Assembly (NCBI GenBank): GCA_965226855.1
Contig: CBDDEE010000030.1
Span: 310,001 to 374,000 of the forward strand
Length of the DNA stretch: 64,000 nucleotides
From: JAUXJB01 sp965226855
GTDB taxonomy: Bacteria > Myxococcota_A > UBA9160 > SZUA-336
Direction: 5' to 3'
The translations under genes were made by a program, and so were the position numbers. Positions 45,169 to 54,165 of this stretch are shown one piece after another. Each line of letters opens with the position of its first letter. Position 1 is the stretch's first letter. The notes beneath the pieces are model-generated. The model was not told where the DNA came from. It was given only the letters and a program-made list of their open reading frames with translations, and made no database searches.

Positions 45169-45254
45169 CCCGTCGCTCCTTTCGATTGTATCGATTCAAA
45201 ATAAGATTGATCCAGCTGAAATAATGGATACTTCTCCCGATTGCGCGAGACTAC

Positions 45255-45299
45255 TTGACAGATGTCCCCAGTCAATGGTTATATTGTCACCATGACAAT
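45255..45299 (+). promoter_or_regulatory. pdxR promoter and palindromic operator spanning the start codon
   Basis: TTGACA (45255-45260) and TTATAT (45279-45284) are 18 bases apart, giving a transcription start at or next to the ATG at 45292 and so a leaderless transcript. A perfect inverted repeat, ATTGTCA (45283-45289), CCA, TGACAAT (45293-45299), covers the start codon. TTGAC at the -35 has a partner GTCAA at 45271-45275. This would be a natural operator for autorepression by PdxR, which binds the pdxR-pdxS gap. Confidence 0.55.
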
Positions 45300-46686
45300 C
45301 GACTGGCGTCCGACTACGTTTCCCGGGAGTCGGGCTCCCCGCTATCGTGCGATCGCCACGGCGCTCGCAGCCGACATCGCTTCGGGCGAGCTGGCCGCCG
45401 GAGCCCGGCTGCCGACGCAGCGCGCCCTGGCAGACCGGCTCGGGGTGACGGTGGGGACCGTCAGCCGCGCCTACCAGGAGGTGGCACGCCTGGGCCTGGT
45501 CCGGGGGGAAGTGGGGCGCGGGAGCTTCGTAAAGAGCGAGCCGGCTCCGCCCGCGTCCTTCGCGATCTCCGACGAGGAGCGGCCCGGGCTGATCGATCTC
45601 AGCGCGAACTTCCCGCGCTCCGAGCTCGCCAGCGAGCCACTGCGCCGTATGCTCGGGCTGCTCGCCCGGCGCGAGCAGCTGGCCGACCTGCTGGAGTACC
45701 AGCCTGCGGCCGGCTCCCTGCGGCACCGCAGCGCGGGCGCCCGCTGGGTGGAGCGCGCGGGCCTCGCCTCCACGCCGGATCAGATCGTGGTCACGAGCGG
45801 CGCCCAGCACGGACTCATGCTCGCGTTCTCGGTACTGACCAGGCCGGGCGACCTAGTGCTGAGCGCGGCAGTGACCTACCCCGGCATGACGTCCATCGCG
45901 CGGATGCTGCGGCTGCGCCTCGAGGGCCTGGCGGTTGATCGCGACGGGATTCGAGCCGAGTCGTTCGAGCGCGCGTGCGAGCAGGAGGCGCCGAAGGCAC
46001 TGTTCTGCATGCCCACGCTCCAGAATCCCACCGCGGTCGTGATGCCCGAGCGACGCCGCAGGGAGATCGCGCGGGTGGCGGAGCGCTTCGGGGTGACACT
46101 CGTGGAGGACGACACGTACGGTTTCCTGCCCTCCACCCGTCCCGCTCCGCTCAGCTGTCTGCGCCCCGAAGACAGCTACTACATCTCTGGGCTCTCGAAG
46201 TGCGTCGCACCCGGACTGCGAGTCGGCTACCTGCGCGCGCCGGCCGCGAACGCCGCGAGTGTGAGCACGAGCCTGCGCACCATGATGTACATGGCGCCGC
46301 CGCTCACGCTCGAGATCGCGACGAGCTGGATCGAGGACGGCACCGTCGATCGGCTGATCGAGACGCGGCGCAGGGAGGCCCGCGAGTCCCAGGAGCTCGC
46401 CTCACGTTTGCTCGACGGGCTGTCGTTTCTCAGCCACCCGGAGTCCTATCACGTGTGGCTACAGCTGCCCCCGCCGTGGCGGGCAGAGGAGTTCTGCACG
46501 CAGGCCCGCGCCAGGGGCGTGGGCGTGCTCCCAGCCGAGAGCTTTGCGGTCGGACGCAGCGCGGCGCCGCACGCCATCCGCATCTCGATCTGCGCCGCCC
46601 ACTCGAGCCAGGAGCTGGAGCGCGGCCTCCGCACCCTTGCAGAGCTCGCGAGCGAGCCCCCGCTCGCCGGGTCGACCTTCGCCTAA
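45292..46686 (+). CDS. pdxR: PdxR-type MocR/GntR transcriptional regulator with aminotransferase domain
   Basis: This 464-residue protein starts at ATG 45292. It has an N-terminal GntR winged helix (GARLPTQRALADRLGVTVGT, VSRAYQEVARLGLVRGEVGR) and a fold-type I aminotransferase domain with LSKCVAPGLRVGYLRAP, whose Lys would bind PLP. PdxR-type proteins sense PLP and control the divergent pdxST genes, 123 bases away here. No Shine-Dalgarno sequence precedes the ATG, consistent with a leaderless mRNA. Confidence 0.9.
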   Translation: MTIDWRPTTFPGSRAPRYRAIATALAADIASGELAAGARLPTQRALADRLGVTVGTVSRAYQEVARLGLVRGEVGRGSFVKSEPAPPASFAISDEERPGLIDLSANFPRSELASEPLRRMLGLLARREQLADLLEYQPAAGSLRHRSAGARWVERAGLASTPDQIVVTSGAQHGLMLAFSVLTRPGDLVLSAAVTYPGMTSIARMLRLRLEGLAVDRDGIRAESFERACEQEAPKALFCMPTLQNPTAVVMPERRRREIARVAERFGVTLVEDDTYGFLPSTRPAPLSCLRPEDSYYISGLSKCVAPGLRVGYLRAPAANAASVSTSLRTMMYMAPPLTLEIATSWIEDGTVDRLIETRRREARESQELASRLLDGLSFLSHPESYHVWLQLPPPWRAEEFCTQARARGVGVLPAESFAVGRSAAPHAIRISICAAHSSQELERGLRTLAELASEPPLAGSTFA

Positions 46687-46917
46687 CACCCGGCCGCCGC
46701 CCCGCTAACAGCGCCCGTGGCCGGAACTTGGGGACGGTCCTTAATCCGAACTTCCTTGACTGAAAACGGAACTCCTGTGCTCCATGCCGGAACTCTTGGG
46801 CACAGTCCTTGATCGAGCCCACGCTGAGGCCGTATCGCTTGCAGCAAGTTCCGGCTTGTCTGCATCTTGGTAGGGCTCGCCCGCGCCGGGTCTCATAGGA
46901 CCAGGTAGACTTGGTGT

Positions 46918-47511
46918 GTGAAGCTCGGACTTCTGGCGTCTCACCGTGGTACGAACCTGCAGGCGATCGTAGACGCGTGCAGCTCGGGTCGTCTCAAAGC
47001 TGAGCCTGCGGTCGTGATAAGCAACAATAGCGGCTCGGGGGCGGCGCAGCGCGCGAAGCGCGAGGGGATCCCGTTCCACCATCTGAGCGGCAAGACCCAT
47101 CCGTCGGCGGAGGCGCTGGATGCTGCCATCCTCGCCGTCCTCGAGAAGCACGGCGTCGAGCTGGTGGTGCTGGTCGGGTACATGAAGCGGGTCGGCCCGC
47201 GGACACTCGCGCGCTTTGCCGGACACGTCATCAACACGCATCCGGCTCTCCTGCCGAAGTTCGGGGGCGCGGGAATGTACGGACAGCGCGTCCACGATGC
47301 CGTGCTCGCCGTAGGCGAGACCGAGACCGGAGTCTCGGTTCATCTCGTGGACGGGGAGTACGATACGGGGTCCGTCATTGCTCAGTGTAGGGTGCCTGTC
47401 CTGGCGGGAGACACCGCCGAGTCACTTGCAGCACGCGTCGTGGAACGCGAGCACGAGTTTCTGGTCGACACCATCGCCGCGATCGTGGAGGGGCGGATTC
47501 CGCTGCCGTGA
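46918..47511 (+). CDS. purN: Phosphoribosylglycinamide formyltransferase
   Basis: This 197-residue enzyme transfers a formyl group from 10-formyltetrahydrofolate to GAR in purine synthesis. It opens MKLGLLASHRGTNLQAIVDA (GTG start), with phosphate-binding GTNLQ. The catalytic Asn/His are in HVINTHPALLPKFGGAGMYG (the NxHPSLLP motif with Ala for Ser). The Asp of the active site is in VHLVDGEYDTGSVIAQ. Its stop overlaps the start of the DUF429 gene. The 231 bases before it contain no gene. Confidence 0.93.
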   Translation: MKLGLLASHRGTNLQAIVDACSSGRLKAEPAVVISNNSGSGAAQRAKREGIPFHHLSGKTHPSAEALDAAILAVLEKHGVELVVLVGYMKRVGPRTLARFAGHVINTHPALLPKFGGAGMYGQRVHDAVLAVGETETGVSVHLVDGEYDTGSVIAQCRVPVLAGDTAESLAARVVEREHEFLVDTIAAIVEGRIPLP

Positions 47512-48239
47512 CGACGATCGTCGGAGTCGACTGCGCGACGGATCCGCGCAAGGTCGGCCTCGCACTGGCTCGGGTCGACGGCTCGAAGGTGCGTCTCCTC
47601 GCCGCGGAGTGCGGCTCCGACAGCCCGTCCATGGCGGGACGCATCGCCGAGTGGATGGGCGAGGAGCCGGCGGTGCTGCTGGCCCTGGACGCTCCGCTCG
47701 GCTGGCCCGTCGACCTGGGAACGACGCTGGCCGGGCACAGCGCGGGCGAGCTCGTAACGGGCGATCCCAACCATCTGTTCCGACGGCAGACCGACCGCGC
47801 GGTGCACGCAGCGCTCGGCAAGCTGCCCCTCGACGTTGGTGCGGATCGCATAGCGCGAACTGCGGTGGCGGCCCTGCGTCTGCTCGGCGAGCTCCGCTCG
47901 CTGACGGGCCGCGAGATTCCGCTCGCCTGGAAGTCCGAGCTCGTCGAGCCCACCGCCATCGAGGTGTATCCGGCGGGGACGCTCGTGGCGCTCGGTCTGC
48001 GCTCCACGGGCTACAAGGAGCCGAGCCAGACGGAGCGTCGTAACGAGATCCTCCAGGTCCTCTCGAAACGCATCGAGCTGCGCGTGGAGCGCAGCCTGCT
48101 GCTGCGGAACGCGGATGTTCTCGACGCCACCCTCTGCGTGGTCGCGGCCCTCGACTTTCTGTCCGGCGAGGTGATTGCTCCCGAGGAGCCGGAGGTCGCA
48201 CGCCGCGAGGGCTGGATCTGGGTCCGTCGGCCCGACTGA
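47508..48239 (+). CDS. DUF429 domain-containing protein
   Basis: This 243-residue protein from GTG 47508 overlaps purN by four bases. It opens TTIVGVDCATDPRKVGLALA, a strand-loop start like the RNase H-like DUF429 proteins. Conserved Asp residues follow in LLALDAPLGWPVDL, and an LFRRQTDRAVHAALGKLPLD segment and EVYPAGTLVALGLRSTGYKE (family YPAxxL) complete the signature. A predicted nuclease; function untested. Confidence 0.85.
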   Translation: MTTIVGVDCATDPRKVGLALARVDGSKVRLLAAECGSDSPSMAGRIAEWMGEEPAVLLALDAPLGWPVDLGTTLAGHSAGELVTGDPNHLFRRQTDRAVHAALGKLPLDVGADRIARTAVAALRLLGELRSLTGREIPLAWKSELVEPTAIEVYPAGTLVALGLRSTGYKEPSQTERRNEILQVLSKRIELRVERSLLLRNADVLDATLCVVAALDFLSGEVIAPEEPEVARREGWIWVRRPD

Positions 48240-48267
48240 GCTGCCCGCGCTCGTCTAAGATGGACGC

Positions 48268-50460
48268 ATGCCCGAGAAGACCCTCGTAGGTTACGCGGAC
48301 AGGCTCAGCGTCGAGCCCGGTGAGACGCTGCGCTTCATGGTGAGCTGCTACGTCCCCGGCAGCTACCGAGCGGACATCGTGCGCCTGATCTGCGGAGACG
48401 ACTCGGAGCACGGCGCGGGCTTCAAGGAGGAAGAGGTAGAGACCACGGTGAGCGGCGAGTACCCCGGACGCGAGCAGCCGCTGCGGCTGGGCTCCTACGC
48501 GATCGTGCCCGAGGTTCCGTCGCTCGCGAGCTTCAGCGCCCAGGTGCTGATCTGGCCGACGCTGCCGCAGCGCGGACGCCAGACGATCATGGGGACTTGG
48601 AACGAGGCCCAGGCCAGCGGCTTCGCGCTCGTCGTCGACGAGTCAGGCGAGGTTGAGCTCGTGCTCGGCTCGCCGGACGGGGGCGTGTCTCGTCTGAGCT
48701 CCGGCCTCGCGCTTCAGGCGCGACGCTGGGTGCGCGTCTTCGCCTGCTACGATGCTTCGACCGGTCGCGCGACCCTGGCACAGAGCCCGCTGGGTCTCTC
48801 GGTGGCCGAAGGTGCGCTGGCCCGGAGTGCGGAGGTGAGCGCGGACTTCCCGGCCGGGCTTCGATCTCCCGCCGCGCCGCTGCTCTTTGCTGCCTGGGCG
48901 GACACCCCGGTTGGCGGTCACTTCAACGGCAAGATCGAGGCGCCCCGGCTTGCAAAGCGTGCCCTCGACACGAGCGAGATGGATGCGCTGCTCGAGCAGC
49001 CGGATGCCGTCGTGGCGTGCTGGGACTTCTCGCTGGAGATCCCCACGGAGTCAATCACTGATCGCTCGGCAAACGCGCTGCACGGCGAGACGTTGAACCT
49101 CCCGACGCGTGCGGTGACCGGCTCCGCCTGGACGGGTGGCGAGCAGAGCTGGAGGCACGCTCCGAGTGAGTATGCGGCCATCCACTTTCACGACGACGAC
49201 CTCTACGACGCCGGCTGGGAGGCGGACTTCGAGCTGCGGGTGCCGGAAAGCCTTCGCAGCGGCGTCTACGCTGCGCGGCTGCGGCTGGCGCAGGGCGATG
49301 ACTACGTCACGTTCTTCGTGCGTCCCCCGCGCGGAACCGCGACCGCGAAGGTCGCCTATCTGGCGCCGACCGCCAGCTACTTAGCGTACGCGAACCATCG
49401 TCTGTTTCTCAGGCCGGGACTCTTCGGCGACGGCACCGCGCGAAACCCGCACGAGGCGCTGCTCCTGGACCACCCGGAGTTCGGCCCGTCTCTGTACGAG
49501 CACCACACTGACGGCAGCGGCGTGCACTACTCGTCGCGACTGCGCCCGATCGTGAACATGAAGGCGAAGGCCACGCTCTGGGGCTTCAACGCGGACAGCA
49601 ACATCACCGACTGGCTGGAGCACACCGGCCAGGCCTACGACGTGATCACGGATGAGGACCTCCACAACGAGGGTCGCGAGCTCCTCGCGCCCTATCGGGT
49701 GGTGATCACGGGTAGCCATCCCGAGTACTACTCCACGGTCATGCTCGACGAGCTGTCGGCCTACCTGAGCGGAGGCGGCCGCCTGATGTACATGGGAGGG
49801 AACGGCTTCTACTGGCGCATCGCCTTTCACCCGACCAAGCCGGGCGTGATCGAGGTGCGGCGGGCAGAGGACGGTACGCGCGCGTGGATGGCCGAGCCGG
49901 GCGACTACTTTCACTCCTTCAACGGGGAGTACGGCGGTTTGTGGCGACGCCTGCGGCGTCCTCCGAACCGGCTCGTGGGAATCGGCTTTGCGGCTCAGGG
50001 CTTCGACAGAAGCTCGCACTACCGCCGTCTGCCAGGGAGTCACGATCCCCGCGCTGCGTTCGCCTTCGAGGGGGTGCGCGAGAAGGAGATCATCGGCGAC
50101 TACGGCCGCATCGGGGGCGGAGCGGCGGGTCAGGAGATCGACCGCTGCGATTTCGCCCTGGACTCGCCACGACACACGCTCGTGCTGGCCAAGTCCGAGG
50201 GCCACACCCCGGCCATGCTGCGGACGAAGGAGGAGTTCTTCGCGACGACGCCCTGGTTCGAGGACAAGAACGTGAGGGCGGACATGGTGTTCTTCGAGTG
50301 TCCTCGCGGGGGGGCGGTGTTCTCGACCGGCTCGATCGCGTACGTCGGTGCGCTGGCTCACAACGGCTACGACAACGACATCTACCGGATCACGACGAAC
50401 GTGTTGTCGCGGTTCGTGGATCCCGAGCCATTCGCGGTACCGCAGGAGTACGTAGGCTAG
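48268..50460 (+). CDS. N,N-dimethylformamidase large subunit-like protein
   Basis: This 730-residue protein matches the beta (large) subunit of dimethylformamidase, a non-heme iron amidohydrolase that cleaves DMF. A lectin-like jelly-roll domain (residues about 80-270) contains LSSGLALQARRWVRVFACYD. The C-terminal catalytic domain has LAYANHRLF, YSSRLRPIVNMKAKATLWG, HNEGRELLAPYRVVITGSHP EYYSTVMLDEL, and GGRLMYMGGNGFYWRI, which supply the Tyr and Glu iron ligands of the known enzyme. The small alpha subunit gene normally found beside it is missing here. Relatives of unknown substrate are common in soil and marine bacteria. Confidence 0.85.
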   Translation: MPEKTLVGYADRLSVEPGETLRFMVSCYVPGSYRADIVRLICGDDSEHGAGFKEEEVETTVSGEYPGREQPLRLGSYAIVPEVPSLASFSAQVLIWPTLPQRGRQTIMGTWNEAQASGFALVVDESGEVELVLGSPDGGVSRLSSGLALQARRWVRVFACYDASTGRATLAQSPLGLSVAEGALARSAEVSADFPAGLRSPAAPLLFAAWADTPVGGHFNGKIEAPRLAKRALDTSEMDALLEQPDAVVACWDFSLEIPTESITDRSANALHGETLNLPTRAVTGSAWTGGEQSWRHAPSEYAAIHFHDDDLYDAGWEADFELRVPESLRSGVYAARLRLAQGDDYVTFFVRPPRGTATAKVAYLAPTASYLAYANHRLFLRPGLFGDGTARNPHEALLLDHPEFGPSLYEHHTDGSGVHYSSRLRPIVNMKAKATLWGFNADSNITDWLEHTGQAYDVITDEDLHNEGRELLAPYRVVITGSHPEYYSTVMLDELSAYLSGGGRLMYMGGNGFYWRIAFHPTKPGVIEVRRAEDGTRAWMAEPGDYFHSFNGEYGGLWRRLRRPPNRLVGIGFAAQGFDRSSHYRRLPGSHDPRAAFAFEGVREKEIIGDYGRIGGGAAGQEIDRCDFALDSPRHTLVLAKSEGHTPAMLRTKEEFFATTPWFEDKNVRADMVFFECPRGGAVFSTGSIAYVGALAHNGYDNDIYRITTNVLSRFVDPEPFAVPQEYVG

Positions 50461-50639
50461 CCCGCCCTTCGACTCCTTGGAGCGATCTTGCCTGGCGACT
50501 CGGGCTGTGATACCTCCGCTGGCGAACGGGGAGAGATCGTGTTGAGACAGAGCTTCTAGGTTTCCGCGGACACCACGCAACCTGCGCCTTGATCGGCGTC
50601 CAGCTGCCCCGGCGAGGGTCAGCGAGAAGTGAAGCTCTC

Positions 50640-52015
50640 ATGTCTACCGTTACACTCTCCAGCGTTTTCTTTGCCTATTCAGACTCCGTCGCGCTGATCT
50701 CCGACGCGTCCGTCCAGCTGGGTGCTGGCTGGACGGGGGTCGTCGGGGCGAACGGCGCCGGGAAGACGACGCTGCTGCAGCTCATCGTGGGCGAGCTGGC
50801 TCAGCTCGAGCTCCACGCCCCCGAGCTCGGGCGCTGGGAGAGCCTGTCGCCGGGGGAGCGCAAGCGCTGGCAGATCGGGGCGGTGCTCGCTGCCGAGCCC
50901 GGGCTGCTGCTTCTCGACGAGCCGACGAACCATCTGGACGTGGCGGCGCGCGAGCTCCTGCTCGAGGCGCTGAGACGCTACCGGGGGATCGGGGTAGTCG
51001 TCTCGCACGATCGCGAGCTCCTGAACGACCTGACGTCGAACACGCTCCGCATCCAGAGCGGGAAGGTCCGGAGCTATCACGGCAGCTACGAGACGGCGCG
51101 CACGACGTGGGAGCGCGAGGCGCGGGAGCAGCGCCAGGCGGACGAGCGCCTGCGCTCCGAGAAGAAGAAGCTGCGCAAGCGCCTCGGCGAGCGACGGGGA
51201 CAGCGGGCCTCGGCGCAGTCGAGGATGCGCACGTCGAAGCGCATGAAGAGTGCAAAGGACAGCGACGCGCGGCGCCGCTTCAAGGCGAAGCGGCGCCGCT
51301 CCGCGGAGGTCGGGCTCGGGCGCGAGATCGGCAGGCTCAACGCGAGCCTCGAGCGTATCGAGCGGCAGCGGGGAGGGTTCGAGTTCGAGAACGCGCGCTC
51401 GGCCGCTCGCTCTTCGTCGATTACATGCCTGCTCGGGTACCGATCCTGCTCGGTGTGCACGCCGCGGAGGTCCGGGCGGGAAGCAAGCTCCTGCTCGAGA
51501 ACGTGGTGCTGGACCTGCGCCGCGACAGTCGAGTTCGCGTCACGGGGCCGAACGGCGCAGGCAAGACGACCCTGTTGCGCCAGCTGTTCGAAGGCGCGCG
51601 AGTCCCCCGAGACCGACTGCTCCACCTGCCGCAGGAGCTTCCGGCAGAGGAGGAGCTAAGCCTGCTGGAGTCTCTTCGAGCCCTGCCGCCCGCGGAGCGC
51701 GGCAGCGTGCTCTCGGTGGTCGCGGCGCTCGGAGTGGATCCCGAGCAGCTGCTCGCATCGCGCAAGCCTTCGCCCGGCGAGGCGCGCAAGCTCAAGCTCG
51801 CCTTCGGTCTCGGCCGGCAGGTTTGGGGTCTGGTGCTGGACGAGCCAACGAACCATCTCGACCTGCCTTCGATCGAGCGGCTAGAGGATGCTCTCGTTGC
51901 CTATCCCGGAGCGCTCGTCATGGTCACGCACGACGACAGCTTCGCGGCGCGTTGCACCGAGCGGGTCTGGGCGCTCGCCGAACGGCGCGTGTGGGTGAGC
52001 GGCTGCGGCGGCTAG
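50640..52015 (+). pseudogene. ABC-F type ATPase, frameshifted between its two domains
   Basis: Two ABC domains without membrane parts, as in ABC-F translation factors. Domain 1 has Walker A VVGANGAGKTTLLQLI, signature LSPGERKRWQIGAVLA and Walker B LLLLDEPTNHLDV. A charged linker full of Lys/Arg follows (KKKLRKRLGERRGQRASAQS). Domain 2 has GPNGAGKTTLLRQLF and LVLDEPTNHLDLPSIERLE with THDDSFAARC. The frame changes at about 51392-51399 in a GCGCGC stretch; removing two bases or restoring one gives about 457 residues. The second half is otherwise intact. Confidence 0.85.
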
Positions 52016-52482
52016 CGCTTGCGCCCGGTCGCGCGGAAGCCCAGCGCCCGGGCGACCGCGCGCCCCATCCAGGACTCCGCCCAGTCCGTCACCCGCTGCA
52101 GGGCGATCAGGAAGTCCTCTTGCCCAGACCAGTGCGAGCGCACGAGGTCGGGATGCACCTGGTTGAGGATGCGCGAGAGGGCGGCGACGACCACGAGCAA
52201 ATCGTCGATCATGCCGAGTGGCCCCAGCAGCAGATCCGGCAACAGATCGATCGGAGAGAGCGCATAGGAGATCCCGAGCAGCGCGATCACCTTGGCGGAA
52301 ACGGGAACGCGGCGATCTCTGGCCAGGCGGCCCAGCAGCACGACGAGATCCGGCAGCATGAGCAGCAGATCGCGCAGACCCGAGCGCGCCCCGGGTACGC
52401 TCGAAACGACGCGTGCGCGCAGCCGATCGTAGAGTCGCGTCTCCCTGGCGCGGATGTCGATTTCGAGCACCTCCTGTGTCAT
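52012..52482 (-). CDS. DUF1232 (YkvA-like) membrane-associated protein
   Basis: This 156-residue protein contains the DUF1232 core: VPVSAKVIALLGISYALSPI DLLPDLL, with the family SPIDLLPD motif, between flanking charged helices. A small inner-membrane protein of unknown function. It is convergent with the ABC-F gene (4-base overlap of ends) and divergent from the FAD reductase. Confidence 0.85.
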   Translation of the reverse strand: MTQEVLEIDIRARETRLYDRLRARVVSSVPGARSGLRDLLLMLPDLVVLLGRLARDRRVPVSAKVIALLGISYALSPIDLLPDLLLGPLGMIDDLLVVVAALSRILNQVHPDLVRSHWSGQEDFLIALQRVTDWAESWMGRAVARALGFRATGRKR

Positions 52483-52620
52483 GTGGACAGGGTAGCGTCA
52501 GAATCGTGCCGTCCCTTGAGCTGGCGGAAACGAATCCAGAGAGCGGAGAATCAAAAGGCCCGATCGCGTTGGGGGCAGATTCCGGGCCGGCGTGGGCGGC
52601 CCGGCACGGAGGTAGAGCAG

Positions 52621-54159
52621 ATGAACGAGTTCGAAAGCGTCCTCGAGGGCAACCGTCACGACGAGGAGCGGCTGGCCCTCACGCATCCCCCGGATCATCG
52701 GAATCCCCTGCCCCAGCCGCTCTACAACCTCGTGGTCGTGGGTGCTGGCACCGGCGGGCTGATCAGCGCGCTGGTGGCCTCCAGTCTGGGCGCGAAGGTC
52801 GCGCTCGTCGAGCGCAGTCTCCTGGGGGGTGACTGTCTCAACGTGGGCTGCGTCCCCTCCAAGGGCGTGATTCGCGCCTCGCGGATGGCCGCCGAGGTCC
52901 GCGAAGCACGCGGCCTCGGACTCGAGCTCGGCGAGGGCGCCGGGATCGACTTCGGGCAGGCCATGGAGCGCATGCGGCGCGTGCGCACCCAGATCAGCCA
53001 GGAGGATTCCGTCGCGCGCTACCGGGACGAGTTCGGCATCGACGTGTTTCTCGGGCAGGCGGAGTTCGCCTCCGGGCGCACGCTCAGGATCGAGCGTTCT
53101 GGCGAGCAGATCGAGCTCTCGTTCGTGAAGGCCGTGATCGCGACGGGTGCGCGGGCCATGATACCGCCGATCGAAGGACTCGAAGAGGCGGGCTACCGCA
53201 CAAACGAGAGCATCTTCAACCTGACGGAGTGCCCGCGGAGGCTGGCGGTCATCGGTGCGGGACCGATCGGCAGCGAGCTGGCGCAGGCGTTCTGCCGTCT
53301 GGGCTCTGAGGTGGCGCTCTTCGAGAGCGCCCCTCATTTCCTCACGCGCGAGGATGACGATGCAGCGAAGCTGCTCGAGGACGTGTTCCGCCGCGAGGGG
53401 ATCCAGATCGAGCTGTCCTCGACCGTCCTGCGAGTCGAGCGCAAGGGCGACGAGAGGGTCATTCACTTCGAGAACGGCCAGGGAGCCGTGGCCGAGCTGG
53501 TCGTCGACGAGATCCTGGTCGGCGCCGGGCGAGCTCCGAACGTGGAAGGCCTCGGTCTCGAGGCCGCGGGTGTCGCGTACGATCCGAGGAGTGGCGTGGC
53601 GGTGAACGACCGCCTGCAGACGAGCAACCGGCGCATCTACGCCGTCGGTGATGTGTGCATGAGCTGGAAGTTCACGCACGCCGCGGATGCGGCGGCCAAG
53701 ATCGTCGTCCAGAACGCCCTCTTCCTGGGCCGCAAGAAGCTCTCCGCTCTCGTCATGCCCTGGTGCACCTACACCTCGCCGGAGATCGCACACGTGGGGC
53801 TGTATCCTCACCAGGCGAGCGAGCAGAACCTCGAGATCGACACGTACAAGGTCCCCCTCGACGAGAACAACCGCGCGGTTACCGACGGCGAGGAGAACGG
53901 CTTCGTGAAGATCCACACCCGGAAGGGTACTGACCGGATCGTCGGTGCCACCGTGGTGGCGGCGCACGCGGGCGACCTGATCAGCCAGGTGACTCAGGCC
54001 ATTGTCGGCAAGGTGGGGCTCGGCACGCTCACGAACGTGATCTTTCCGTACCCGACCCAGGCGGAGGCGCTCAAACGGGCCGCCGGCCTCTACACGCGGA
54101 CCCGCCTAACTCCGTTCGTGAAAAGGCTGTTCGAGGGCTGGCTCGCGCTATCGCGCTGA
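52621..54159 (+). CDS. Pyridine nucleotide-disulfide oxidoreductase (mercuric reductase-like)
   Basis: This 512-residue FAD enzyme opens with a 34-residue extension, then FAD motif NLVVVGAGTGGLISALVASS. The redox-active disulfide is in LGGDCLNVGCVPSKGVIRAS (CxxxxC). The NAD(P) motif is RRLAVIGAGPIGSELAQAF, and IYAVGDVCM completes the FAD site. The C-terminal interface domain TSPEIAHVGLYPHQAS is followed by VAAHAGDLISQ, the His-Glu pair partly kept. There is no heavy-metal (HMA) domain and no C-terminal Cys pair, so mercury reduction is not supported. It is a dihydrolipoamide dehydrogenase-fold reductase of uncertain substrate. GGAGG precedes the ATG. Confidence 0.88.
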   Translation: MNEFESVLEGNRHDEERLALTHPPDHRNPLPQPLYNLVVVGAGTGGLISALVASSLGAKVALVERSLLGGDCLNVGCVPSKGVIRASRMAAEVREARGLGLELGEGAGIDFGQAMERMRRVRTQISQEDSVARYRDEFGIDVFLGQAEFASGRTLRIERSGEQIELSFVKAVIATGARAMIPPIEGLEEAGYRTNESIFNLTECPRRLAVIGAGPIGSELAQAFCRLGSEVALFESAPHFLTREDDDAAKLLEDVFRREGIQIELSSTVLRVERKGDERVIHFENGQGAVAELVVDEILVGAGRAPNVEGLGLEAAGVAYDPRSGVAVNDRLQTSNRRIYAVGDVCMSWKFTHAADAAAKIVVQNALFLGRKKLSALVMPWCTYTSPEIAHVGLYPHQASEQNLEIDTYKVPLDENNRAVTDGEENGFVKIHTRKGTDRIVGATVVAAHAGDLISQVTQAIVGKVGLGTLTNVIFPYPTQAEALKRAAGLYTRTRLTPFVKRLFEGWLALSR

Positions 54160-54165
54160 CGTCGC

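Noticed and set aside
46687..46917. Remnant of a REP-associated or IS200-like transposase
   Set aside because: GGGGACGGTCC-type sequence and a short minus-strand frame are suggestive, but no conserved block (His-Tyr motif) can be seen. Nothing is annotated.
52621..54159. Mercuric reductase
   Set aside because: The reductase fold and CxxxxC match, but the C-terminal vicinal cysteines and HMA domain are missing and no mer genes are near.
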